A stretch of 13,241 nucleotides of DNA from Rhodoferax sp. (lineage in GTDB: Bacteria; Pseudomonadota; Gammaproteobacteria; Burkholderiales; Burkholderiaceae_C), in NCBI GenBank assembly GCA_030833685.1, contig JAURGS010000005.1, positions 13,906 through 27,146 of the forward strand. The letters run 5' to 3'. Position numbers and translations under genes: made by a program. The notes below the pieces were generated by a model that saw only the letters and a program-made list of their open reading frames with translations, made no database searches and was not told the DNA's origin. Each line of letters starts with the position of its first letter. Position 1 is the stretch's first letter. Below are positions 6,888 through 13,241 of this stretch, in pieces.

Positions 6888-7354
6888 GGTTTGTTGGGCA
6901 AGATATGGGGTACGCGCTGCGAGCTTGCGGGCATCAGGCCACTGCTCAGGCCCAAGGCGATGGCTGGCTTGATCGCGCTGGTTGCTGCAGTGGGCTTTGC
7001 CGGATGACTGGCATGGCACTCAAAGCAGTCGATCTTCACTGCGGCGTAAGTGTGACAGCTGATGCAAAAGTTCCCTGCTTGTGCCGTCACGCTGTTGCTC
7101 ACTTTACTGGCATGGCAATCGATACAGGTTTTCAGGCTGTACTTCGCACCACGCACACCACCGTGTACCGTCTCATCGCGCTGGTGATTGAGGTAATCCA
7201 TGTGCTTGCGCCGCATCACCGCAGGATCTTCCACACAGCTGCCGCCACGCGCGGCCTCGACCGAGGGCGAAGGCACAGCAGGCGCCGCCAGTACACTGGC
7301 TGCCAGCGACACCGCCCAGCCGATGCCCAGAGCCCAAAGCAACCAGCCGCGCAT
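6884..7354 (-). CDS. dsrJ: DsrJ, periplasmic triheme cytochrome c
   Basis: DsrJ is the small c-type cytochrome of DsrMKJOP. The 156-residue product from the ATG at 7354 begins with a short positively charged end and a hydrophobic segment (residues 4-24) that acts as signal or anchor. Three heme-binding motifs follow: CIDCH at 77-81, CISCH at 97-101 and CFECH at 110-114. Cys40, outside these motifs, sits where characterised DsrJ proteins have the cysteine that acts as an unusual His/Cys axial heme ligand. The start is supported by GGGAGAG eight bases upstream, five bases from the dsrL stop. A GTG or ATG further upstream would place extra residues before the signal segment. Confidence 0.93.
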   Translation of the reverse strand: MRGWLLWALGIGWAVSLAASVLAAPAVPSPSVEAARGGSCVEDPAVMRRKHMDYLNHQRDETVHGGVRGAKYSLKTCIDCHASKVSNSVTAQAGNFCISCHTYAAVKIDCFECHASHPAKPTAATSAIKPAIALGLSSGLMPASSQRVPHILPNKP

Positions 7355-7359
7355 GGGTT

Positions 7360-9318
7360 TTACTCTCCCAGCCCCATCTGGATGTAGCCTGTGGGACACA
7401 CATCATGGCAGATGTGACAGCCAATGCATTTGTCGTAGTCGGTGTCCACATAACGGCCGGTGGTGGATTGTGTCTTCTTGACTTTGAAGACCGCGGTTTG
7501 CGGGCAGTACACCACGCAGTTGTCACACTCGAAGCATTGGCCACAACTCATGCAGCGTTTGGCTTCTGCCTGAGCCTGGGCCTCCAGCAGTGCCTGCAGA
7601 CGTTCGTCAAAGTTATTCAATGCCTCTTCAGCAGTGAGATTGGTGATCTTTCGCTTGTTGCGTGAGGTGTATTGGAAGTGGCCAAGAAACAATTCTTTGG
7701 ATGAAATAACGTAGCGGTCCGAGCGGTTGTCAAAATTATGAATCGCCACGTTGCTGGAGTCTGTGCCGCGCAGCGGCTCTGTTGCTTCGGTGATCGTCAA
7801 ACCTTTCTCGATCATTTTGCGGCGCAGATCAAAGGTGTGCACATCGATCTTTGGACGCTTTTCCAATGCTTCGCCCATGAGAAAGCGATGGATGCCGTCG
7901 GCAGCGATGGCGCCGTGGCCGATCGCCGTGGTCAGCAGATGGGGTCGAATGATGTCGCCACCTGCAAAAACACCCGCATGCCCTTGCACTTGGTAATTTT
8001 TGTCGGCTGGAACGGCGCCCTTGCCGTTGTTAAACATCTCCAACCCGGTGAAGTCAACAGCCTGGCCGATTGCCGAGACGATCAGGTCAGCTTCAATGTC
8101 CTCTTCGCTGCCCTCAACGTTTTTAATTTCCAGCTTGCCGCCCACAATCTTCGCCTCGCAACGCATCACGCGAAGCGCCGTGGCGCGGCCGTCGGCGCCG
8201 AGCACTACGCCAACTGGGACCAGGCCACCCCGGATAAAGATGCCTTCGGATAACGCGTGCTCCACCTCGTGTTTGGAGGCCTGCATCTTGTCGATGTTGA
8301 AGATCGAGGTGAGGGTCACATCTGCACCCTGCCTGGCCGAAACTGTGGCGACGTCGTGTGCAACGTGACCGGCAATTGCATATTCAGGCCGATCGCTTTC
8401 GTTGATCTTGTCAATGTGACCAAGCCGCCTGGCCACCGTGGCCACGTCGATCGAGGTGTCACCGCCGCCAACCACCACCACGCGCTTGCCCACATGGCGC
8501 AGCCGGCCATCGTTAAACGCTTTCAGAAAAGCGGTGGCCGTGACGATATTGGGTGCATCAGCACCTTGCACCGGCAGGGGTCTGCCCGATTGAGCGCCCA
8601 TGCCCAGAAAAACCGCGTCAAATTCTGAGCGAATTTGCTCCATGCTGATGTCGGTGCCGATACGGCACTTCATACGGGCTTGGACACCGAGGTCCAGAAT
8701 GCGTTGAATTTCTGCGTCCAGAACCTGGCGTGGTGTGCGAAAGCCCGGAATCCCGTAGCGCATCATGCCGCCGAGCTCTTCGCGCTCGTCAAAAATCGTC
8801 ACCGCATGCCCCAGCAAAGCAAGCTGGTACGCAGCTGACATGCCGGCTGGGCCACCGCCGATCACCGCCACTTTTCTGCCCGAGGAGGTGCTGGGCTTGT
8901 GGTAAGCGATATTGTTGGCAATGCCGTATTCACCCAGAAAGTGTTCAACGGAGTTGATGCCGACAAAGTCCTCGACTTGGTTGCGGTTGCAGCCAGATTC
9001 ACATGGTGCGGGACATACACGCCCCATCACGGAGGGAAATGGGTTGGCCTCGGTCAGGCGTCGGAACGCGTATTCCTGCCAGGGCATGCCGGCCGGCGGT
9101 TTTTCCACACCGCGCACGATGTTGAGGTAGCCACGGATGTCCTCACCCGCAGGGCAGGACCCTTGGCAGGGTGGCGTGCTCTGGATGTAAGTGGGGCATT
9201 TGTGCGAGGTGTCCGCATTGAAGATCTGCTTGCTCCAGGCCACAGGCTTGCTGTCCCCGTCCTTGTAGCGCCGAAAAGTCAATGCTTCGGGTTTTGGGCT
9301 CTCGATATTGGCTGACAT
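7360..9318 (-). CDS. dsrL: DsrL, NAD(P)H-linked iron-sulfur flavoprotein
   Basis: DsrL couples DsrAB to NAD(P)H and is characteristic of sulfur oxidisers. The protein has 652 residues. The N-terminal part is like the GltD/glutamate synthase small subunit, with Cys41, 51, 55, 102, 106 and 110 around the usual N-terminal cluster region. An FAD site follows at VIGGGPAGMSAA (about 152-163), then an NAD(P)H site at VVVGGGDTSIDVA (about 281-293), and a second flavin-associated segment at FAGGD (451-455). The C-terminal part adds two ferredoxin-type clusters, with Cys589/592/595 and Cys598/601/605 in the first group and Cys631/634/637/641 in the second. The ATG at 9318 is preceded by GGAGA seven bases upstream; the longer open frame to 9495 is not supported. 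Confidence 0.94.
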   Translation of the reverse strand: MSANIESPKPEALTFRRYKDGDSKPVAWSKQIFNADTSHKCPTYIQSTPPCQGSCPAGEDIRGYLNIVRGVEKPPAGMPWQEYAFRRLTEANPFPSVMGRVCPAPCESGCNRNQVEDFVGINSVEHFLGEYGIANNIAYHKPSTSSGRKVAVIGGGPAGMSAAYQLALLGHAVTIFDEREELGGMMRYGIPGFRTPRQVLDAEIQRILDLGVQARMKCRIGTDISMEQIRSEFDAVFLGMGAQSGRPLPVQGADAPNIVTATAFLKAFNDGRLRHVGKRVVVVGGGDTSIDVATVARRLGHIDKINESDRPEYAIAGHVAHDVATVSARQGADVTLTSIFNIDKMQASKHEVEHALSEGIFIRGGLVPVGVVLGADGRATALRVMRCEAKIVGGKLEIKNVEGSEEDIEADLIVSAIGQAVDFTGLEMFNNGKGAVPADKNYQVQGHAGVFAGGDIIRPHLLTTAIGHGAIAADGIHRFLMGEALEKRPKIDVHTFDLRRKMIEKGLTITEATEPLRGTDSSNVAIHNFDNRSDRYVISSKELFLGHFQYTSRNKRKITNLTAEEALNNFDERLQALLEAQAQAEAKRCMSCGQCFECDNCVVYCPQTAVFKVKKTQSTTGRYVDTDYDKCIGCHICHDVCPTGYIQMGLGE

Positions 9319-9377
9319 GACAGAGTCTCCTTTGGTGACGCTTGCTGACGACTTTGGGGCGCGTCTAAACCTGTTGG

Positions 9378-10871
9378 CTACTGATCGCCCAGACGGATGG
9401 CTTTGCTGACGAGTTGGTGTACCCCGCCGACCATGTCCATCTGAAATCCGTACTGTGGAAATACCTTGGTAAATTGCGCTTTGCAGATGGCACAAATCAT
9501 GGCCATGAAATTGACGCCATGTTCGTCACGCACCTGTTTGAGCGCTTGCATGCGCGGCATGGCGCCTTTGACCCGCAACTCGATGAGGTCATCGGTCAAA
9601 AGGCCACCACCACCACCGCAACAGAATGTGCTGTCGCAAATGGTTTCTGGCGCCATGTCATGGAAGTTGTTGGCAACGGCTTTGATGATCTCGCGCGGTA
9701 TCCGAAACTGCCCGCCTGGCATGTCGCCCATCCGCGAGGCCCGTGCCACGTTGCAGGAATCATGGAAGGTAATGATGCGGTCGTCGTTCTTTTCTTTGTC
9801 GAACTTCAGCCGACCGTCTTGGATCAGGCCGTAGGTGACTTCACAGATGTGCTGCGGAACCGGGTAGCGCTCATCGAGCCAGTCAAATGGCCCGAGAAAG
9901 GTGTTCCAGTGGTTGTAGGCCACACGCCAGGCATGCCCACATTCGCCCACCACAATGCGACGCACTCCCAGCTCTTGCGCTGCCTGCTTCACACGCAGAG
10001 AAATTTGCCGCATCTGCTCGTAACTGCCCAGAAACAGGCCGAAATTGGCGGCCTCGGAGGCGTAAGAGCTCAGGGTCCAGCTGATGCCCGCAGCGTGAAA
10101 AACCTTGGCATAGCCAATCAGGCTTTCAACATGCGGCTCAGAGAAGAAGTCAGCACTTGGCGTGATGAGCAGTACCTCGGCGCCCTTGACGTTGAGCGGG
10201 AACTTGACGTCCTGACCGGTCTCTTCCTTGGTGTCTTCTTCCAGGCCCAGCAGGGTGTCTTCCAGCGCAGGCTCGGGAATGCCCAGGTTGTTGCCAATGC
10301 GGTGAACCTTGCCAATGATCTCGTTGGAGTACTTCATGCCAACGCCAACGCTGTCCATGATTTCTCGCGCAGCCATGGTGACTTCGGCAGTATCGATACC
10401 GTACGGACAAAACACCGAGCAGCGCCGGCATTCTGAGCATTGGTAGTAGTAGCTGTACCAGTCGTCAAGCACTTCCTTGGTGAGATCTTTGGCGCCGACC
10501 AGCCAGGGGAAGTATTTGCCAGCGAATGTGAAATAACGGCGGTAAACTTGGCGCAGCAAATCCTGTCGGGCCACGGGCATATTTTTGGGATCGGCCGTGC
10601 CTAAAAAATAGTGGCATTTGTCAGAACAGGCGCCACAGTGCACGCAGGTATCCATGTAGACCCGCAAAGAACGGTACTTACCCAGCAGTTCCCCCATCTT
10701 TTCAATGGCCTTGCTTTGCCAGTCTTCAACCAGCTGTCCCGGATAACCCAGGGCTTTTTGCAAGGGTTCGGAGGCGACAAATGGCTTAAGGTGAGCGGTG
10801 GCGTCCACCTTGACCAAAGGAATGACCGGGTACTCTTTGAGCTTGGGTGTTTCGAACGCTGCAACGGCCAT
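9378..10871 (-). CDS. dsrK: DsrK, catalytic heterodisulfide reductase-like iron-sulfur protein
   Basis: DsrK is the cytoplasmic subunit of DsrMKJOP that acts on DsrC thiols/disulfide, related to HdrD. From the ATG at 10871 it has 497 residues. Two ferredoxin-type motifs occur at Cys76/79/82/86 and Cys145/148/151/155. The C-terminal part has the cysteine-rich CCG-like pattern that binds a noncubane cluster: Cys311 (GECGHAW), Cys373 (HDSC), Cys417-Cys418-Gly-Gly and Cys460/463 (ICAIC). The start lies 20 bp after the dsrM stop. An upstream GTG at 10916 would overlap dsrM and is less likely. A 59-bp gap follows before dsrL. Confidence 0.93.
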   Translation of the reverse strand: MAVAAFETPKLKEYPVIPLVKVDATAHLKPFVASEPLQKALGYPGQLVEDWQSKAIEKMGELLGKYRSLRVYMDTCVHCGACSDKCHYFLGTADPKNMPVARQDLLRQVYRRYFTFAGKYFPWLVGAKDLTKEVLDDWYSYYYQCSECRRCSVFCPYGIDTAEVTMAAREIMDSVGVGMKYSNEIIGKVHRIGNNLGIPEPALEDTLLGLEEDTKEETGQDVKFPLNVKGAEVLLITPSADFFSEPHVESLIGYAKVFHAAGISWTLSSYASEAANFGLFLGSYEQMRQISLRVKQAAQELGVRRIVVGECGHAWRVAYNHWNTFLGPFDWLDERYPVPQHICEVTYGLIQDGRLKFDKEKNDDRIITFHDSCNVARASRMGDMPGGQFRIPREIIKAVANNFHDMAPETICDSTFCCGGGGGLLTDDLIELRVKGAMPRMQALKQVRDEHGVNFMAMICAICKAQFTKVFPQYGFQMDMVGGVHQLVSKAIRLGDQ

Positions 10872-10891
10872 GGTGGTGGTGCCTGGTTTTG

Positions 10892-11620
10892 CTACTTCTC
10901 GACAGCACTGGCCCACGAGGTCACATGGCGCGCCTCGCGGGGGTTGTCGATCATGTTTCGGGTCGGGCTAAAGAACAAGCCCGGTGCATGCAGCAATTTG
11001 CTGATCGGGAAAATAATCATCAACAAGGCCACCAGGCTCAGATGGATCAGCAGCAGCGGGTCTGAAGGCAAAGGCTGGATGCTCAGGCGCATCAGGCCGA
11101 GCATGAACATCTTGACGGCAATGATGTCAGTGGGCGCAACAAAGCGCATGGCCAGGCCGCTCAAACCAATGGCCAGCAGCAGAGCGAGCATCAGGTGGTC
11201 CGATGGTGTGGAGATGTAGCGCACCCGGTCAACCAGGAAGCGTCGTGCCCAAAGACCGGCCAAGCCCGCGACGAGCGCAAAACCTGCGTACATGCCAAAG
11301 GCCTGAATCATGACCACCGGAGCCCACACCGGCTCCTGGAAGTAGCGCAGGTGGCGCAGCACAACCAACAACAAAGCCGCGTGGAACGTCCAACCAAAAA
11401 TCCAGGTCCACTTGCTTGACCTGAATAAACTCTCAAAGAAAACGACCTCGCGGGCCAGCCGCCAGCCAACCCCGCTGGCCGTGATGGGCGCGGGGGTGAC
11501 AGCGATTTTCAGTGGAGAGGGCGTGCGTGCGTACTGCCTGATTTTCAAAGCCAAGCCCAGCACGAACACGCCGGTGGCAACATAAAACAACAGGGCATAA
11601 AAGACGCTCAGCACGGACAT
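10892..11620 (-). CDS. dsrM: DsrM, NarI-like cytochrome b membrane subunit
   Basis: DsrM is the heme b membrane anchor for DsrK and contacts the quinone pool. The 242-residue protein from the ATG at 11620 has five to six hydrophobic helices: about 5-27, 74-92, 101-127, 141-160 and 187-210, with a weaker segment near 163-178. Candidate heme-ligating His are 80, 90, 142, 193 and 211, consistent with a NarI-like diheme cytochrome. A longer open frame to 11701 adds 27 residues reading through the end of dsrC; those residues are low-complexity and do not resemble DsrM. The ribosome binding site is weak. Confidence 0.91.
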   Translation of the reverse strand: MSVLSVFYALLFYVATGVFVLGLALKIRQYARTPSPLKIAVTPAPITASGVGWRLAREVVFFESLFRSSKWTWIFGWTFHAALLLVVLRHLRYFQEPVWAPVVMIQAFGMYAGFALVAGLAGLWARRFLVDRVRYISTPSDHLMLALLLAIGLSGLAMRFVAPTDIIAVKMFMLGLMRLSIQPLPSDPLLLIHLSLVALLMIIFPISKLLHAPGLFFSPTRNMIDNPREARHVTSWASAVEK

Positions 11621-11651
11621 GGTTGCTGGCGTTGCCTGTTCAGTGTCGCCG

Positions 11652-11660
11652 TTTTTTTTT
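11652..11660 (-). repeat. A9 tract at the dsrC stop codon
   Basis: Read on the minus strand, nine consecutive A begin within the TAA stop of dsrC and run into the dsrC-dsrM gap. It is the longest homopolymer in the window. No stem precedes it and it is A, not U, in the mRNA, so it is not a terminator. It might influence RNA stability or ribosome access at dsrM; no function is shown. Confidence 0.4.
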
Positions 11661-11991
11661 ACACGCAACCGGTCGGCTTGGGCAGGCCGGCGATTTTGCA
11701 CGCCTGCTTGGCTGGACCGTATGGGAACAACTCGTAGAGGTACTTGCTGTTGCCTTTTTCTTCGCCGAACTGCTTGCCGATGGCCTTGGTCAGGACGCGA
11801 ACAGCGGGTGCAATCTGGTACTCGTTGTAGTACTCGCGCAGAAAGTTGATGACTTCCCAGTGGTTATCGGTCAGCGGAACCTTTTCTTCTTCTGCGATGT
11901 GGACGGCTACGTCCGTGTCCCAATCGGCCAGATTGGTCAGGTAACCCTCTTCATCAGTTTCATAGGTTTTGCCATTGATTTCAAAGCTCAT
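11659..11991 (-). CDS. dsrC: DsrC, sulfur carrier protein with both active cysteines
   Basis: DsrC carries sulfane sulfur on its flexible C-terminal arm and is the physiological partner of DsrAB, DsrEFH and DsrMKJOP. The 110-residue protein has the usual length. It ends AKQACKIAGLPKPTGCV, with Cys98 and penultimate Cys109, which are the two redox-active cysteines that separate true DsrC from TusE-type proteins that have only the last one. The start ATG at 11991 has GGAGA five bases upstream. It sits alone between dsrH and dsrM, with a 42-bp gap before it and 38 bp after it. Confidence 0.97.
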   Translation of the reverse strand: MSFEINGKTYETDEEGYLTNLADWDTDVAVHIAEEEKVPLTDNHWEVINFLREYYNEYQIAPAVRVLTKAIGKQFGEEKGNSKYLYELFPYGPAKQACKIAGLPKPTGCV

Positions 11992-12033
11992 GCGAGTCTC
12001 CAGTTTGAATGAAAGTCGAAAAAGACGTGCCTG

Positions 12034-12333
12034 TTAAAGCCAGGAGTTCGATGTCCGGTGTTCAGCGACAAGGTCGACGAATCCACCGTAATCCACCGTG
12101 CTCATGCCTTGCAGCAAGCGGTCAGTCAGGCCGCGCGCGTCAGCGTCTGGCTTGAGAACGTGAAACTTGATTTTGCCAGCAGCTTCCATCACCAAGGACT
12201 CTACCGCGCTGCCAGCAGTGGCGGCATAGACGCCGTCTTCAATCAGGATGACGGCATCACCGGCCTGAGCCAAATTCAGCGCGCTTTGCAGGGAGCTGGT
12301 CTGGAAGGGAGATTTGTTGATGATGTGAAGCAT
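12034..12333 (-). CDS. dsrH: DsrH, TusB-like subunit of the DsrEFH sulfurtransferase
   Basis: This 99-residue protein is the DsrH/TusB member of the hexameric DsrE2F2H2 complex that hands sulfur to DsrC in the cytoplasm. The match is the beginning MLHIINKSPF, the AQAGDAVILIEDGVYAA segment at about 22-39, and ARGLTDRLLQGMSTVDYGGFVDL at about 66-88, as in TusB. There is no cysteine anywhere in the protein. In Allochromatium a Cys at position 20 has been considered as a possible active residue; here residue 20 is Asn. The start is 9 bp after the dsrF stop. Confidence 0.93.
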   Translation of the reverse strand: MLHIINKSPFQTSSLQSALNLAQAGDAVILIEDGVYAATAGSAVESLVMEAAGKIKFHVLKPDADARGLTDRLLQGMSTVDYGGFVDLVAEHRTSNSWL

Positions 12334-12342
12334 GCCTTGCTT

Positions 12343-12699
12343 TCAAAAACTCAAAATAACATCTTGCTGGCGCATCAACTCACCCAGCTGCTCACTGTTC
12401 ATCACCTCGACGGGCACGAGCAAGTCCTTTTCGGTCAGGCCACGCTTGGTCAGCGAGGCTTCATCGACATAGAGTTTCTCCACGTCGTAGCCCTCTAGGG
12501 CACGGTAGCTTGGCGAAAAATTCTTGATGCCGATGTCTTTGGTTTGCTGACCCTTGACCAATTCATAGACGCCGTCGTCCATGAAGACCAGACTCACATC
12601 TTGGTCAAAGGTGGCCGTGATCAGAACCACCTCCAAGCTTTCGAGCGCGTAGATGGTGCCGTAGGGTGCTTTGCGATTGACGAACATGAACTTTTTCAT
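12343..12699 (-). CDS. dsrF: DsrF, TusC-like subunit of the DsrEFH sulfurtransferase
   Basis: DsrF is the structural middle subunit of DsrEFH. The 118-residue protein begins KKFMFVNRKAPYGT and contains VSLVFMDDGVYELVKGQ, DIGIKNFSPSYRALEGYDVEKLYVDEASLTKRGL and the ending QDVILSF, all matching the TusC pattern. It has no cysteine, as expected for a subunit without catalytic role. The ATG at 12699 has GGAGA seven bases upstream within the dsrE end; only 3 bp separate the two genes. Confidence 0.94.
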   Translation of the reverse strand: MKKFMFVNRKAPYGTIYALESLEVVLITATFDQDVSLVFMDDGVYELVKGQQTKDIGIKNFSPSYRALEGYDVEKLYVDEASLTKRGLTEKDLLVPVEVMNSEQLGELMRQQDVILSF

Positions 12700-12702
12700 G
12701 GC

Positions 12703-13062
12703 TCAATCTCCAAAGGTGACCAGACGGTCTGCCTTGATACCCGAGTCAACCAGCTGGCCCAAGCCAGAAATCCGAAACCCTGGCGCCAGTACCGTGTCCT
12801 TGATGCCGCGGCGCAGGGCCGCTGCCACGCAGACCACCAGGTCGACCTTGTGCTTTTCAGCCAACTCTGACCAGCGGTTCACGATATGACGGTCATCCTG
12901 TGGCGGCTCTGTCAGCTTGTTGGCGTTGTTGACGCCATCGTGGTAGAAAAAGACCCGCTGAACCTCGTGCCCTTTGTTGATCGCCGCGATGGCGAACTGA
13001 TACGCACTGTCAGAAGCCTGATGGGTATAAGGCCCCTCGTTGACAAGAATTCCAAACTTCAT
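12703..13062 (-). CDS. dsrE: DsrE, sulfur-binding TusD-like subunit of DsrEFH
   Basis: DsrE binds sulfur as a persulfide and transfers it to DsrC. The 119-residue protein starts MKFGILVNEGPYTHQASDSAYQF as expected for DsrE/TusD and has its only cysteine at position 78 in KVDLVVCVAAALRRG, exactly where the essential Cys78 of characterised DsrE lies. It starts 15 bp after the dsrB stop, and dsrF follows after 3 bp. Confidence 0.96.
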   Translation of the reverse strand: MKFGILVNEGPYTHQASDSAYQFAIAAINKGHEVQRVFFYHDGVNNANKLTEPPQDDRHIVNRWSELAEKHKVDLVVCVAAALRRGIKDTVLAPGFRISGLGQLVDSGIKADRLVTFGD

Positions 13063-13077
13063 GACGCGAAACCAGAC

Positions 13078-13241
13078 TTAAAAGCGAATATGCGTTGAGG
13101 CGTTGAGGTTAGCCCGTGCGCCACGCCAGTCGTCGATCAGGTACTTGGTAAAGGGCAGGTCGCACTTTTCGAAAAACCTGGGCCAGCCAATGCGCTCGAC
13201 CCAGTCCGACAGACGCTCCCAGGGGCGCGCATCCTCCTTGT
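13078..13241 (-). CDS. dsrB: DsrB, dissimilatory sulfite reductase beta subunit, C-terminal end (cut by window edge)
   Basis: Only the last 53 codons are present. They read LSDWVERIGWPRFFEKC, then PFTKYLIDDWRGARANLN and a stop, TAA at 13080-13078. This matches the conserved C-terminus of DsrB, which with DsrA forms the siroheme-containing reductase that acts in reverse to release sulfite from sulfur carried by DsrC. The dsrB-dsrE order is that of sulfur oxidisers. The catalytic part, dsrA and the operon promoter lie beyond the right edge. Confidence 0.93.
   Translation of the reverse strand, partial: KEDARPWERLSDWVERIGWPRFFEKCDLPFTKYLIDDWRGARANLNASTHIRF

Noticed and set aside
6888..7019. 44-residue N-terminal extension of DsrO
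   Set aside because: It would place a Tat signal internally and overlap the dsrJ coding sequence broadly. The ATG at 6887 gives a normal Tat start and an ATGA overlap.
9319..9495. 59-residue N-terminal extension of DsrL
   Set aside because: The ATG at 9318 has a good Shine-Dalgarno and gives the usual family length, while the extension overlaps dsrK and has no recognisable content.
9414..10436. 340-residue open frame on the plus strand opposite dsrK
   Set aside because: It is antisense to the strongly supported dsrK gene and shows no motifs of its own. Long antisense frames are common opposite GC-rich genes.
11621..11701. 27-residue N-terminal extension of DsrM overlapping dsrC
   Set aside because: It is a charged, low-complexity stretch crossing the A9 tract, ahead of a good membrane-protein start at 11620.

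Overview
This window comes from a sulfur-oxidising proteobacterium. It carries most of an oxidative (reverse-type) dissimilatory sulfite reductase (dsr) gene cluster, with the start of a putative cytoplasmic sulfite dehydrogenase gene (soeA) at the other end. The gene set dsrB-E-F-H-C-M-K-L-J-O-P-N-R is that of sulfur oxidisers: dsrEFH and dsrL are present and no dsrD is seen. GC-rich codon use, single-copy dsrC and a soe gene next to a DesK/NarL-type two-component pair suggest a betaproteobacterium, perhaps Burkholderiales. The phylum-level call is fairly safe; the lower ranks are inference.

Layout. Positions 1-403 (minus strand) hold the 5' end of soeA, a molybdopterin oxidoreductase. Positions 404-814 are non-coding and divergent, with a perfect 19-bp palindrome and two short direct-repeat pairs. 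Positions 815-2157 (plus strand) encode a small soluble histidine kinase and a NarL/FixJ response regulator joined by an ATGA overlap. From 2186 to the right end everything is on the minus strand and reads from dsrB (cut by the window edge) through dsrE, dsrF, dsrH, dsrC, dsrM, dsrK, dsrL, dsrJ, dsrO, dsrP, dsrN and dsrR to a single-domain uroporphyrinogen-III C-methyltransferase. Gaps are at most about 60 bp and three junctions overlap by 4 bp, so this is very probably one operon whose promoter lies beyond the right edge, upstream of dsrA.

How the parts work together (established for the families). DsrEFH passes sulfane sulfur to DsrC. DsrAB releases sulfite from it with siroheme(-amide) cofactors. 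DsrL couples DsrAB to NAD(P)H. The membrane complex DsrMKJOP handles DsrC thiol/disulfide electrons and the quinone pool. Cofactor supply is encoded at the operon end: the methyltransferase makes precorrin-2 for siroheme, DsrN amidates it, and DsrR is an A-type-carrier-like maturation factor. SoeA, with subunits presumably beyond the left edge, would oxidise the sulfite produced. The two-component pair between the two blocks is a plausible regulator of either.

Points of most interest: a Cys/Gly-rich tail on DsrR that is the only place where this scaffold-like protein has cysteines; a G7 tract at the dsrR/methyltransferase overlap; the intergenic palindrome; a sensor kinase with no sensor domain; and complete absence of cysteine from DsrF and DsrH. 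No mobile elements, tRNA, rRNA or CRISPR arrays were seen.
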